Shown here: positions 28,857 through 36,888 of the stretch, piece by piece
Numbering within the stretch: position 1 is the first letter of the stretch
Layout: each line of letters starts with the position of its first letter
Source of the DNA: Clavibacter sp. A6099
GTDB taxonomy: Bacteria > Actinomycetota > Actinomycetes > Actinomycetales > Microbacteriaceae
DNA: 64,000 nt
NCBI RefSeq assembly: GCF_021919125.1
Contig: NZ_CP083439.1
Coordinates: 1,736,001 to 1,800,000, forward strand
Reading direction: 5' to 3'
Notes under the pieces: model-generated
Told to the model about the DNA's origin: nothing
The model's input: only the letters and a program-made list of their open reading frames with translations
Databases searched by the model: none
Position numbers and translations under genes: made by a program

Positions 28857-30527
28857 ATGCACATCCTGGTCGCACGGACGCCCTCCGGCGTCCGGCTGAT
28901 CGACCTCGACGCGACCGGGACCGTCACGGGGACCCGCGACGTCCCCTCCGCCGAGTTCCCCTCGGTGGCAGCCGCCCGCGAGCGGGCCGCCCCCTCCCCG
29001 CGCTGGGTCTGGGACGACACCGCGGCGTGGGCCCGGATCCTCATCGCCGCGGGCGTGCGCGTCGCACGGTGCCACGACCTCCGGCTCTGCCACGCGATCC
29101 TCCGGCTCTCGACGCAGACCGCGGACAGCGAGCTCGCGCGGCTGCCCGCCGGCCCCTGGGACCGGCCGGCTCCGTCCGAGCGGGAGCCGTCCGCGTCCGC
29201 CACGCTCTTCGACGACCTCGACACGTCGGACGGGCGCTCGCCGGACGAGCTGGTCGCCGAGCTCCGTCTCCAGCTCGAGGCGGTCGCGGCGAGCGCCGAG
29301 CCCGGCCGCCTGCGCCTCCTGCTCGCGGCGGAGTCGGCGGGTGCCCTCGTGGCTGCGGAGATGTCCGCCGACGGGCTGCCCTGGGACACGGCCGTCCACG
29401 ACGCGCTCCTGGTCGACCTGCTCGGCGGACGGCCCGCGCACGGCGGAGCGCCTCCCGCGCTCCTGCGACTCGCGGCGCGCATCCGGGAGATCCTCCGAGC
29501 GCCTGACCTCAACGTCGACAGCCCGCCCGACGTGCTCCGCGCGCTCCGCCGCGCCGGCATCGACGCCGCGAGCACCCGGCAGTGGGAGCTGCAGGAGATC
29601 GACCACCCCGTCATCGCGCCGCTGCTGGAGCACAAGAAGCTCTCCCGCCTGCTCACGGCCAACGGATGGACCTGGATGGAGACGTGGATCCGCGATGGCC
29701 GCTTCCATCCCGAGTACGTCCCGGGCGGCGTGGTCACGGGGCGCTGGGCCGCCAGCGGCGGCGGTGCGCTGCAGCTGCCGCGGCAGATCCGGTCCGCCGT
29801 CCGCGCGGATCCCGGCTGGCGGCTCGTGGTGGCCGACGCCGCCCAGCTCGAGCCGCGCGTGCTCGCCGCGCTGGCGGAGGACCGCGCCATGGCCGACGCG
29901 GGTCGCGGCACCGACCTCTACCAGGGCCTCGTCGACGCCGGCGTAGTGGACACCCGCGCGCACGCCAAGGTCGCGATGCTCGGCGCCATGTACGGCGCCA
30001 CCTCCGGCGAGAGCGGTCGCCTGATGCCGCGGCTCGTCCGGGCCTACCCGCGCGCCACCGGCTACGTGGAGCGCGCGGCGCGGGCGGGCGAGAGCGGCGC
30101 CGTCGTGAGCACGCGGCTCGGCAGGTCCTCGCCGCCGCCGGGCGACGCGTGGGTCGACGTGCAGCAGATCGGCCGTGCGGGCGAGGCGTCCGGCGCGGAT
30201 GCCGCCCGCGCGCGCACGTCGGCCCGCGACCAGGGCCGGTTCACCCGCAACTTCGTCGTCCAGGGCAGCGCCGCCGAGTGGGCGCTCTGCTGGCTCGCCG
30301 GGCTCCGGCGCCGACTCGCCGCGATGGAGCGGCCCGGATCCCGCCCGCACCTCGTCTTCTTCCTCCACGACGAGGTGATGGTGCACGCGCCCGACGACCG
30401 CGTCGACGAGGTCCGCGTGGCCGTGTCCGAGGCCGCCGCGGAGGCCGGCCGCCTGCTGTTCGGCGACGCGCCCGTCGACTTCCCCGTCACGATCGCGGTG
30501 GTCGACGACTACGCGCAGGCGAAGTGA
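28857..30527 (+). CDS. Family A DNA polymerase-like protein without 5' nuclease domain
   Basis: A 556-residue protein with a PolA-type polymerase domain (about residues 270-556) annotated in actinobacteria as bifunctional 3'-5' exonuclease/DNA polymerase. Motif A contains Asp327 (DAAQLEPR, in place of the usual DYSQIELR), motif B has RAHAKVAMLGAMYG around Lys371, and motif C is HDE at residues 504-506. The metal-binding Asp pair is present. The N-terminal third keeps the size of the exonuclease domain, but I cannot find its DEDDy metal-binding acids, so that activity is doubtful. A 5' nuclease is missing. It is probably a second, repair-related polymerase beside PolA (inference). GATGAT ends six bases before the ATG. 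Confidence 0.82.
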   Translation: MHILVARTPSGVRLIDLDATGTVTGTRDVPSAEFPSVAAARERAAPSPRWVWDDTAAWARILIAAGVRVARCHDLRLCHAILRLSTQTADSELARLPAGPWDRPAPSEREPSASATLFDDLDTSDGRSPDELVAELRLQLEAVAASAEPGRLRLLLAAESAGALVAAEMSADGLPWDTAVHDALLVDLLGGRPAHGGAPPALLRLAARIREILRAPDLNVDSPPDVLRALRRAGIDAASTRQWELQEIDHPVIAPLLEHKKLSRLLTANGWTWMETWIRDGRFHPEYVPGGVVTGRWAASGGGALQLPRQIRSAVRADPGWRLVVADAAQLEPRVLAALAEDRAMADAGRGTDLYQGLVDAGVVDTRAHAKVAMLGAMYGATSGESGRLMPRLVRAYPRATGYVERAARAGESGAVVSTRLGRSSPPPGDAWVDVQQIGRAGEASGADAARARTSARDQGRFTRNFVVQGSAAEWALCWLAGLRRRLAAMERPGSRPHLVFFLHDEVMVHAPDDRVDEVRVAVSEAAAEAGRLLFGDAPVDFPVTIAVVDDYAQAK

Positions 30528-30545
30528 GCCGACCCCGGACGTGAC

Positions 30546-30575
30546 GACGCCCGGCCCCTGATGGGGCCGGGCGTC
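30546..30575. terminator. Bidirectional hairpin between polymerase and small acidic gene
   Basis: A perfect 13-base stem (30546-30558 with 30563-30575) with loop TGAT, 18 bases after both convergent stops (30527 and 30594). No U tract is visible. Confidence 0.75.
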
Positions 30576-30593
30576 GCTCGCAGGTGGGGAGGA

Positions 30594-30779
30594 TCAGCCG
30601 CCGGAGGCGACGTCGCCCGAGTGGTCGTCGCCCTCGCCCGTGTTGCTGCCCGACCCGTCCGGGGTGGATCCGTCCGAGCCGCTCTCGGTCGTGACCGAGG
30701 TGGAGGTCTCGACGTGCTCCTCGGTGTGCGTCGTCGTGCCGTCGTCGTCGGTCGAGGTGCTCTCGTGATCTGTGCTCAT
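30594..30779 (-). CDS. Small Ser/Thr/Asp/Gly-rich acidic protein
   Basis: A 61-residue protein with hardly any hydrophobic residues: MSTDHESTSTDDDGTTTHTE at the start and a Gly/Ser/Asp-rich end. It has no signal peptide and should be intrinsically disordered. Coding potential is plausible because it has its own ATG with a terminator-like hairpin after its stop, but composition alone makes the call uncertain. A long in-frame extension upstream lies antisense to the DUF1684 gene and is rejected. Confidence 0.5.
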   Translation of the reverse strand: MSTDHESTSTDDDGTTTHTEEHVETSTSVTTESGSDGSTPDGSGSNTGEGDDHSGDVASGG

Positions 30780-30875
30780 GCCCCGACCGTACGCTCGCGG
30801 TGCGCCACGGGGAACCCCGCCCGCCGGACGCGCTCCCGACTTGGCCGGCGCCCCGCTGGCCGCGAGGATGGGTCC

Positions 30876-31727
30876 ATGACCGATCCCGCCACCGCCGCCC
30901 CCGCTCCCACCGACCCGGCGGAGGTGCTCGCCGTCTACCGCTCGCGACGCGAGCAGATGGTGGTCCTGCCCCAGGGCAACCTGGCCCTCGTCAACACGCA
31001 GTGGATCTCCCATGACGCCGCGCCGCAGCCCGTCTACGGCATCCCGGGCATCTGGTCGCCGCTCGAGCCGGGCGTCTCCGGCCTCCGGGTGCGCGCGACC
31101 GCGGCGGACGGTCTGCACGTCGACGGCGTCCTCGTCGACGGCGACGCGATCGTGCGCGGCCGCGACGACCCGCAGCCGTCCTCCGTCGTCGCCAGCGAGA
31201 CCGTGTCGGCGTTCGTCATCGCGAGCGAGGAGGGGACCTACGCTCTCCGCGTCTGGGACGCGCAATCCGACGCGATCCGCGACTTCGGCGGCATCGACGC
31301 CTTCCCGTACTCCGAGGAGTGGGTCGTCACGGCCGACTTCACGCCCATCGAGGGCGGCCGCGCGATGGGCTTCGAGCACCTCAAGGACGACGGCGCCACC
31401 AAGGACAAGGTCGTGCCCGGCGAGATCACGTTCACCAAGGACGGCGTCGACTACTCGCTGGCCGCCTTCCGCGAGGGCCGGGCGCTCCTGCTGGTCTTCT
31501 CGGACGCCACGAGCGGCGAGTCCACGTACGGCGTGGGCCGCTTCCTCATGGTCGCGCCGTCGCCTGACGGCACGATCACGCTCGACTTCAACCGCGCCTA
31601 CCTGCCCCCGTGCGCCTTCAGCTACAACTTCAACTGCCCGATGCCGCCCAAGCAGAACCGATTCGCCGTGGCCATCGAGGCGGGGGAGAAGAACGTGCTC
31701 GCGAAGGGCGGCGGCCTCCTGCACTAG
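30876..31727 (+). CDS. DUF1684 domain protein
   Basis: A 283-residue soluble protein recognised as DUF1684 by FTKDGVDYSLAAFREGRALL, LVFSDATSGESTYGVGRFL and, near the end, LDFNRAYLPPCAFSYNFNCP followed by PPKQNRFAVAIEAGEKN. These motifs are shared with a widespread bacterial family whose biochemical function is not established. The two cysteines in the PPCAFS..FNCP segment are conserved in the family. GAGGAT ends six bases before the ATG. Its stop is one base from the convergent PadR gene stop. Confidence 0.85.
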   Translation: MTDPATAAPAPTDPAEVLAVYRSRREQMVVLPQGNLALVNTQWISHDAAPQPVYGIPGIWSPLEPGVSGLRVRATAADGLHVDGVLVDGDAIVRGRDDPQPSSVVASETVSAFVIASEEGTYALRVWDAQSDAIRDFGGIDAFPYSEEWVVTADFTPIEGGRAMGFEHLKDDGATKDKVVPGEITFTKDGVDYSLAAFREGRALLLVFSDATSGESTYGVGRFLMVAPSPDGTITLDFNRAYLPPCAFSYNFNCPMPPKQNRFAVAIEAGEKNVLAKGGGLLH

Positions 31728-31728
31728 G

Positions 31729-32331
31729 TCAGCGCGCGGATCCGCCCGGGTGGCGCGCGGGACGTCCTCGGCGGGGCGCCGCGGCGAGTCCGGCGGGTCG
31801 CGCCCCCGTCGCGCGCGCGTCCTCGATGCGCCGCTCGGCCGCGTCGAGGAACGTCAGCCGGGCGGCCACATGCGCCTCCTGCGCCTCCACCGCCAGCAGG
31901 CGCGCGATCGTGTCCTCGCCGTCGTCCGCCTCGAGCTCCGAGCGGATCCGCGCGAGCTCGGCCGCTTCGGTCAGCGAGCCGTCCCGCTGGGCCCGCACGA
32001 CCTCGAGGGCGTCGCCCGAGGGGAGCGAGAGCGCGAGGGTGACCTTCACCAGCAGCTCGTCGCGAGCCCCGACGGGGCCGACGGTCGACGCCAGCCACGC
32101 CTCGACCTCCGCGTCCCCGGCCCGGGTGATCGTGTACGGCACGTGACCCGCCTCGTCCGTGGCGCCCTTGACGACCATGCCGTCGCGCTCCAGCCGGTCG
32201 AGGGTGTTGTAGATCTGGCCGACGTTGAGGGGCGCTGAGGTGCCCGTCCGTCGTGAGAACTCCGTCCGCAGCTGGTAGCCGTAGCAGGTGCCCTCCGTGA
32301 GGATCGCGAGGAGCGCGTGCCGCACCGACAT
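31729..32331 (-). CDS. PadR family transcriptional regulator
   Basis: A 200-residue DNA-binding repressor-type protein. The N-terminal winged helix shows the PadR pattern HALLAILTEGTCYGYQLRTE, IYNTLDRLERDGMV and YTITRAGDAEVEAWL. The C-terminal part (about residues 95-180) is the helical Vir-like dimerisation and ligand-sensing region. I start it at ATG 32331, where the conserved fold begins; the frame is open further upstream without any family similarity. No obvious target gene is adjacent, and autoregulation is usual in the family. TATGCT about 45 bases upstream could be its -10. Confidence 0.86.
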   Translation of the reverse strand: MSVRHALLAILTEGTCYGYQLRTEFSRRTGTSAPLNVGQIYNTLDRLERDGMVVKGATDEAGHVPYTITRAGDAEVEAWLASTVGPVGARDELLVKVTLALSLPSGDALEVVRAQRDGSLTEAAELARIRSELEADDGEDTIARLLAVEAQEAHVAARLTFLDAAERRIEDARATGARPAGLAAAPRRGRPARHPGGSAR

Positions 32332-32595
32332 GCCCGCCCCGTCTCCCGGCCACGGCGGGCCGACACCTGGAGCATAGGCATTCCCGGCATGCATCCCGGT
32401 CGGACCCGCCGCAGCCGCGTGAGCGCGCTGGGCGACCCGCTGCGGCGCGTCGTGACCAGCATGTTGCCCGCGCACAGGATCACCCGCCATGATGGGACCC
32501 GTCGGCGCTCGCGCCGGCCGCACCGGCAGGTGTGGAGCTCGTCCATCGCACGCAGATCGTTGGGGAAGACGCATCTGATCGGATGGAGGAGACCC

Positions 32596-33114
32596 ATGGA
32601 AGCACCCGTCGCCAACTCAAGACCGGCTCGAGGAGTGCTCTACGTGCACTCCTCCCCTCGCGCGCTCTGCCCCCATGTCGAATGGGCCGCCGGTCGTGCG
32701 CTGGGTCACGCCGTCAACTTCACGTGGGATCCGCAGCCGGTGCTGAAGGGCGCCATGCGCGCGGAGTACTACTGGGAGGGCCCGGAAGGATCGGGTGCGT
32801 CGATCGCCAGCGGCCTCCGCGGCTGGGAGCACCTCCGCTACGAGGTAACCGAGGACGCCGGCCCCGGCCGCGACGGCGGTCGGTGGATGCACACCCCCGA
32901 CCTCGGCGTCTTCTTCGCCCAGACCGACACGGCCGGCAACACCGTCATCCCCGAGGACCGCATCCGCTACGCCCTCGACGTCGCGGGATCCAACACGCTG
33001 GAGCTCCACCGCGAGCTGCGCCTCGCCATGGGCCAGGCCTGGGACGATGAGCTCGAGGCCTTCCGCCACGCGAGCGACTTCAGCCCGGTCGTCTGGCTGC
33101 ACAAGGTCGGCTGA
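32596..33114 (+). CDS. DUF3145 family protein
   Basis: A 172-residue soluble protein of the actinobacteria-specific DUF3145 family, recognised by RGVLYVHSSPRALCPHVEWA, FTWDPQPVLKGAMRAEYYWE and the end FSPVVWLHKVG. Function is unknown. GGAGGA at an ideal distance fixes the ATG. It is commonly found next to the fabF/acpP/fabH/fabD cluster in actinobacteria, as here, so a link with lipid synthesis has been suggested by context only. Confidence 0.9.
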   Translation: MEAPVANSRPARGVLYVHSSPRALCPHVEWAAGRALGHAVNFTWDPQPVLKGAMRAEYYWEGPEGSGASIASGLRGWEHLRYEVTEDAGPGRDGGRWMHTPDLGVFFAQTDTAGNTVIPEDRIRYALDVAGSNTLELHRELRLAMGQAWDDELEAFRHASDFSPVVWLHKVG

Positions 33115-33156
33115 CCGAGAGCAGCATCCGGCGCGCGGCTCCTCCCCGCCCGCCCC

Positions 33157-33198
33157 ACGACGAGAGGCCCCGACCATCCGGTCGGGGCCTCTCGTCGT
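33157..33198. terminator. Long bidirectional terminator hairpin between DUF3145 and fabF
   Basis: A perfect 19-base stem (33157-33175 with 33180-33198) and loop ATCC. The convergent stops are at 33114 and 33207, so it can end both transcripts. There is no U tract. Confidence 0.8.
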
Positions 33199-33206
33199 GC
33201 TCGTGG

Positions 33207-34448
33207 CTAGACGCTGCGGAACGCGATGACCGCGTTGTGCCCGCCGAAGCCGAACGAGTTGCTGATCGCGAGCAGGTCGCCGTCACCCAGCGACCGGGGC
33301 GACGTCACCACGTCGAGCGGGATGTCGGGGTCCTGCTCCGTGAGGTTGATCGTCGGGGGAGCGGTGCGCTCCGCCAGCGCCTTCACGGTGAAGACCGCCT
33401 CGATGGCGCCCGCTCCCCCGAGAAGATGGCCCGTCGACGCCTTCGTGGCGCTCACCGGGATCCCGTGCACGGCCTCGCCGAAGACGCGCTCGAGGGCCTT
33501 GTACTCGGCGATGTCGCCGACGGGCGTGCTCGTCGCGTGCACGTTGATGTGCGACACGTCGGAACGCGAGTAGCCGGCACCCTCGATGCTCTGGATCATG
33601 GCGCGCGCCGCGGCCGTGCCCTCGGGGTCCGGGGCCGTGATGTGGAACGCGTCGCTCGTGACCGCGCCGCCCACGAGCTCGGCGTAGATGCGGGCGCCGC
33701 GTGCCTTCGCGTGCTCCTCGGTCTCGAGCACGAGGGCGGCGCCGCCCTCGCCGAGCACGAAGCCGTCGCGCGCGATGTCGTAGGGACGCGACGCGCGCTG
33801 CGGGTCGTCGTTGCGCTTGGAGAGCGCCTGCATCGCGGCGAACGACGCGATGGGCAGCGGGTGGATGGAGGCCTCGGATCCGCCCGCGACGATGATGTCC
33901 GCACGTCCCGCCTGGAGGTGCTCGTACGCGCTGGCGATCGACTCGGTGCTGGAGGCGCATGCGGAGACGACGGTCTGGATGCCGGCGCGCGCCCCGAGGT
34001 CCATGCCGACCGCGGCCGCGGGGCCGTTGGGCATGAGCATCGGGACCGTCATGGGCAGGACCCGGCGGGGCCCCTTCTCGCGGAGGGTGTCCCAGGCGTC
34101 GAGGAGCGTCCACACGCCGCCGATGCCGGTCGCCCAGTCCACGGCGAAGCGCAGCGGGTCGACCTCGGGGGATCCCGCGTCGGCCCACGCCTCACGCGCG
34201 GCCGTGAGCGCGAACTGGCTCGACGGGTCGAGGCGCTTGGTCTCGATGCGCTGCATGACCTCGGAGGACGGCACCTTCGCCTGTCCGGCGAAGGTGACGG
34301 GGATCTCCCACTTGGCGACCCAGTCCTGCTCGAGGGTGCTGATGCCCGACTCGCCGCGGAGGAGCGCCTGCCAGGTGTCCTCGGCGGTGCCGCCGAGCGG
34401 AGACGTCGCGCCGATGCCGGTGACGACGATCTTCTTGGGGGTGGTCAT
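33207..34448 (-). CDS. fabF: Beta-ketoacyl-ACP synthase II
   Basis: Elongating condensing enzyme of type II fatty-acid synthesis, 413 residues. The catalytic triad is complete: Cys164 (VVSACASSTESI), His304 (NVHATSTPVGD) and His341 (KASTGHLLGGAGA). It condenses malonyl-ACP with acyl-ACP in the cytosol. It is the last gene of the fabD-fabH-acpP-fabF cluster; 79 bases separate it from acpP. Confidence 0.96.
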   Translation of the reverse strand: MTTPKKIVVTGIGATSPLGGTAEDTWQALLRGESGISTLEQDWVAKWEIPVTFAGQAKVPSSEVMQRIETKRLDPSSQFALTAAREAWADAGSPEVDPLRFAVDWATGIGGVWTLLDAWDTLREKGPRRVLPMTVPMLMPNGPAAAVGMDLGARAGIQTVVSACASSTESIASAYEHLQAGRADIIVAGGSEASIHPLPIASFAAMQALSKRNDDPQRASRPYDIARDGFVLGEGGAALVLETEEHAKARGARIYAELVGGAVTSDAFHITAPDPEGTAAARAMIQSIEGAGYSRSDVSHINVHATSTPVGDIAEYKALERVFGEAVHGIPVSATKASTGHLLGGAGAIEAVFTVKALAERTAPPTINLTEQDPDIPLDVVTSPRSLGDGDLLAISNSFGFGGHNAVIAFRSV

Positions 34449-34527
34449 GCGTGGCGTCTCCTCGACGTCGGGAACAGGGGAGGGAGATGGCCGGCCCCGT
34501 GATCGGGACCGGCCATGCTCCGCGCGG

Positions 34528-34776
34528 TCAGGACTGCGCGTTGGTGATGAAGGTGACCGCGTCGCCGACGGTCTTGAGGTTCTTGACTTCCTCGTCGGGG
34601 ATCTTGACGTCGAACTTCTCCTCGGCGTTGACGACGATCGTCATCATCGAGATCGAGTCGATGTCCAGGTCGTCGGTGAACGACTTGTCCATCTCGACGG
34701 TGTCGGTGGCGATCCCGGTCTCGTCGTTGACGAGCTCGGCCAGGCCGGCCAGGACTTCTTCGGTGGACAGTGCCAT
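34528..34776 (-). CDS. acpP: Acyl carrier protein
   Basis: Carries the growing acyl chain on phosphopantetheine; 82 residues, acidic, four-helix pattern. The attachment site is Ser41 in LDIDSISMM; most ACPs read DSLD or DSLS here, so Leu is Ile in this one. AGGAGA lies just before the ATG. It sits between fabH and fabF, the standard actinobacterial order. Confidence 0.96.
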   Translation of the reverse strand: MALSTEEVLAGLAELVNDETGIATDTVEMDKSFTDDLDIDSISMMTIVVNAEEKFDVKIPDEEVKNLKTVGDAVTFITNAQS

Positions 34777-34829
34777 GTGTATCTCCTCGTGGTTCGTGAT
34801 GACCGGAACAGCTTATGGGGCGGTGGGGC

Positions 34830-35843
34830 TCAGGGCAGGACGACGACCTGCGCGCCGAAGACGAGTCCCGCGCCGAAGCCGATCTGCAGGGCGAGGCCGC
34901 CCGAGAGCGACGGGTCCTCCTCGAGCAGGCGGTGGGTGGCGAGCGGGATCGACGCGGCGGATGTGTTGCCCGTGGTGGCGATGTCGCGCGCGATGGCGAC
35001 GGACTCGGGGAGGCCGAGCTGCTTCGCGAACTCGTCGACGATGCGCATGTTGGCCTGGTGGGGGATGAAGGCGGCGAGCTGCTCCGGGGCGACGCCCGCG
35101 CGGTCGAGCGCCTCCTTGGCGACCTTGACCATCTCCCACACGGCCCAGCGGAAGACCTTCTGGCCGTCCTGGCGGAGGGTGGGCCACGCGGATCCGTCGC
35201 GCATGCTCTTGAGGGTGCCGGTCATGCCGACCGCGTCCCAGTTCGAGCCGTCCGAGCCCCACACGGTCGGCGAGATGCCGGGGGTGTCGCTCGGGCCGAC
35301 GATCGCGGCGCCTGCGCCGTCGCCGAGCAGGAACGAGATGGAGCGGTCGGTGGGGTCGACGATGTCGGACAGCTTCTCCGCGCCCACGACGAGGACGTAC
35401 TCGGCGAGGCCCGACCGGATGAAGGAGTCGGCCTGCGCGATGCCGTAGGTGTACCCGGCGCAGGCGGCGGAGATGTCGTAGGCCGGCGCGGGGTTGGCGC
35501 CGATGCGGTCGGCCAGGAGCGCGGCCATCGACGGCGTCTGCACGGTGTTGCTCACGGTGCTGACGAGGACGATGCCGATCTGCTCCGGACGGATGCCGGC
35601 CTTCGCGATGGCCTCGAGCGACGCCATGGTCGCGAGGTCGACCGCGTCGACGTCGGCCCCCGCGCGCTTCCGGGTGATGATGCCCGTCCGCTGGCGGATC
35701 CACTCGTCCGAGGAGTCGATCGGGCCGACGAGGTCGTCGTTCGGGACGTCGAGCTCGCCGCGGGCGGCGCCGAGGCCCCAGATGCGGGTGAAGCGCTCGG
35801 CCACGGGCGCGGTCCGGATGGTGGGGCGGGGCTGGTCGGTCAT
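34830..35843 (-). CDS. fabH: Beta-ketoacyl-ACP synthase III
   Basis: Initiating condensing enzyme using acyl-CoA and malonyl-ACP; 337 residues. The catalytic Cys128 is in ISAACAGYTYG, His262 in IPHQANMRI and Asn293 in TTGNTSAASIP. In actinobacteria that make branched iso/anteiso fatty acids, FabH accepts branched starters; specificity here cannot be read from sequence. It starts 30 bases after the fabD stop. Confidence 0.96.
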   Translation of the reverse strand: MTDQPRPTIRTAPVAERFTRIWGLGAARGELDVPNDDLVGPIDSSDEWIRQRTGIITRKRAGADVDAVDLATMASLEAIAKAGIRPEQIGIVLVSTVSNTVQTPSMAALLADRIGANPAPAYDISAACAGYTYGIAQADSFIRSGLAEYVLVVGAEKLSDIVDPTDRSISFLLGDGAGAAIVGPSDTPGISPTVWGSDGSNWDAVGMTGTLKSMRDGSAWPTLRQDGQKVFRWAVWEMVKVAKEALDRAGVAPEQLAAFIPHQANMRIVDEFAKQLGLPESVAIARDIATTGNTSAASIPLATHRLLEEDPSLSGGLALQIGFGAGLVFGAQVVVLP

Positions 35844-35873
35844 GGGTGCCTGTTCGTTGTCGGTGAGGCCGGA

Positions 35874-36794
35874 TCAGGCGTGCGCGTCGAGCATGTCGAT
35901 CGCCGCCGGGAGGTCGTCGGGCGTGGAGAGCGCCAGCGTGGGCAGGCCCTTGAGGCCGCGCTTGGCCAGGCCGGTGAGCGCGCCGGCGGGGGCGACCTCG
36001 ATGAGGCCCGTGACGCCCGCGGCGGCGAACGCCTCCATGCAGAGGTCCCAGCGCACGGGGCTCGCGACCTGGCCCACGATGAGGTCGAGGTAGTCGGCGC
36101 CGGACTCGACGCGACTCCCGTCCCGGTTCGTCCAGACGGGGAAGCGCGGGTCGCGGGGTTCGAGCGGCGCGACGGCGGCGCGCAGGGCGTCGACCGCGGG
36201 CGCCATGTGGTGCGTGTGGAACGCGCCGGCGACCTGGAGCGGGATGACGCGCGTCCCGCGGAGGGGCTCGGCCTGGAGCGCCGCGAGGGCGTCGGGCGCT
36301 CCGGCGACGACGATCTGGCCGCCGCCGTTGAAGTTGGCGGGCTCGAGGTCGAGCTCGGCGAGCCGCGCGAGGACGGCGTCCTGGTCCCCGCCGACGACGG
36401 CGCTCATCCCCGTGCGGGTGATCGCGGCGGCCTCCGCCATCGCGTCGCCTCGGGTGCGCACGACGCGCATGGCCTCGTCGTCCGTGAGGATTCCGGCACC
36501 CGCGGCGGCGGTGATCTCGCCGACCGAATGTCCCGCGATGCCGGCGACGTAGGCGTCGCGGCCATCCGCGAGGAGCGCATGCAGGGCGACGATCCCGGCG
36601 GCCACGATGAGCGGCTGCGCGACGGCGGTGTCGCGGATGGTGTCCGCGTCGGACGTCGTGCCGTGGGTCACGAGGTCGAGGCCCGCCGCGTCACCGAGCT
36701 CGCCCAACCGCCGCGCGTGCTCGGGGTGCTCTAGCCAGGACGAGAGGAAGCCCGGCTTCTGGGAGCCCTGGCCGGGGCAGACGACGATGATCAT
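35874..36794 (-). CDS. fabD: Malonyl-CoA:ACP transacylase
   Basis: Loads malonyl onto ACP; 306 residues. PGQGSQKPGF is the N-terminal family motif and the nucleophile is Ser90 in GHSVGE. GAFHTHHM carries the catalytic His. ATG 36794 is chosen because the conserved IIVVCPGQGSQ begins immediately after it; the frame continues open upstream through the regulator's end. It is the first fab gene after the regulator, with a 94-base spacer that can hold a promoter. Confidence 0.95.
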   Translation of the reverse strand: MIIVVCPGQGSQKPGFLSSWLEHPEHARRLGELGDAAGLDLVTHGTTSDADTIRDTAVAQPLIVAAGIVALHALLADGRDAYVAGIAGHSVGEITAAAGAGILTDDEAMRVVRTRGDAMAEAAAITRTGMSAVVGGDQDAVLARLAELDLEPANFNGGGQIVVAGAPDALAALQAEPLRGTRVIPLQVAGAFHTHHMAPAVDALRAAVAPLEPRDPRFPVWTNRDGSRVESGADYLDLIVGQVASPVRWDLCMEAFAAAGVTGLIEVAPAGALTGLAKRGLKGLPTLALSTPDDLPAAIDMLDAHA

Positions 36795-36857
36795 CCGTCC
36801 ATCCTCCCGTCCGCTGCGAGGTGCATCGGAGTCGACATCCGACAGAGGATCCGCCGC

Positions 36858-36886
36858 GACATTGTGTCGATGCCACACGCCGTGTG
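36858..36886. promoter_or_regulatory. Short palindromes between fasR and fabD
   Basis: GACATTGTGTC (36858-36868) and CACACGCCGTGTG (36874-36886) are two adjacent inverted repeats in the 94-base gap upstream of fabD. They are candidate binding sites for a regulator of the fab genes such as the neighbouring FasR, but I have no reference motif to match, and they could equally form a small RNA hairpin. Confidence 0.35.
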
Positions 36887-36888
36887 CG

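Noticed and set aside
31724-32353. Second minus-strand frame over the PadR gene, possible frameshift
   Set aside because: The adjacent frame contains the whole PadR winged helix and C-terminal domain without interruption; this one is Arg/Gly-rich noise.
34528-34776. DSI instead of DSL at the ACP phosphopantetheine site as a functional anomaly
   Set aside because: A conservative Leu-to-Ile change beside an intact Ser; not enough to suggest altered function.
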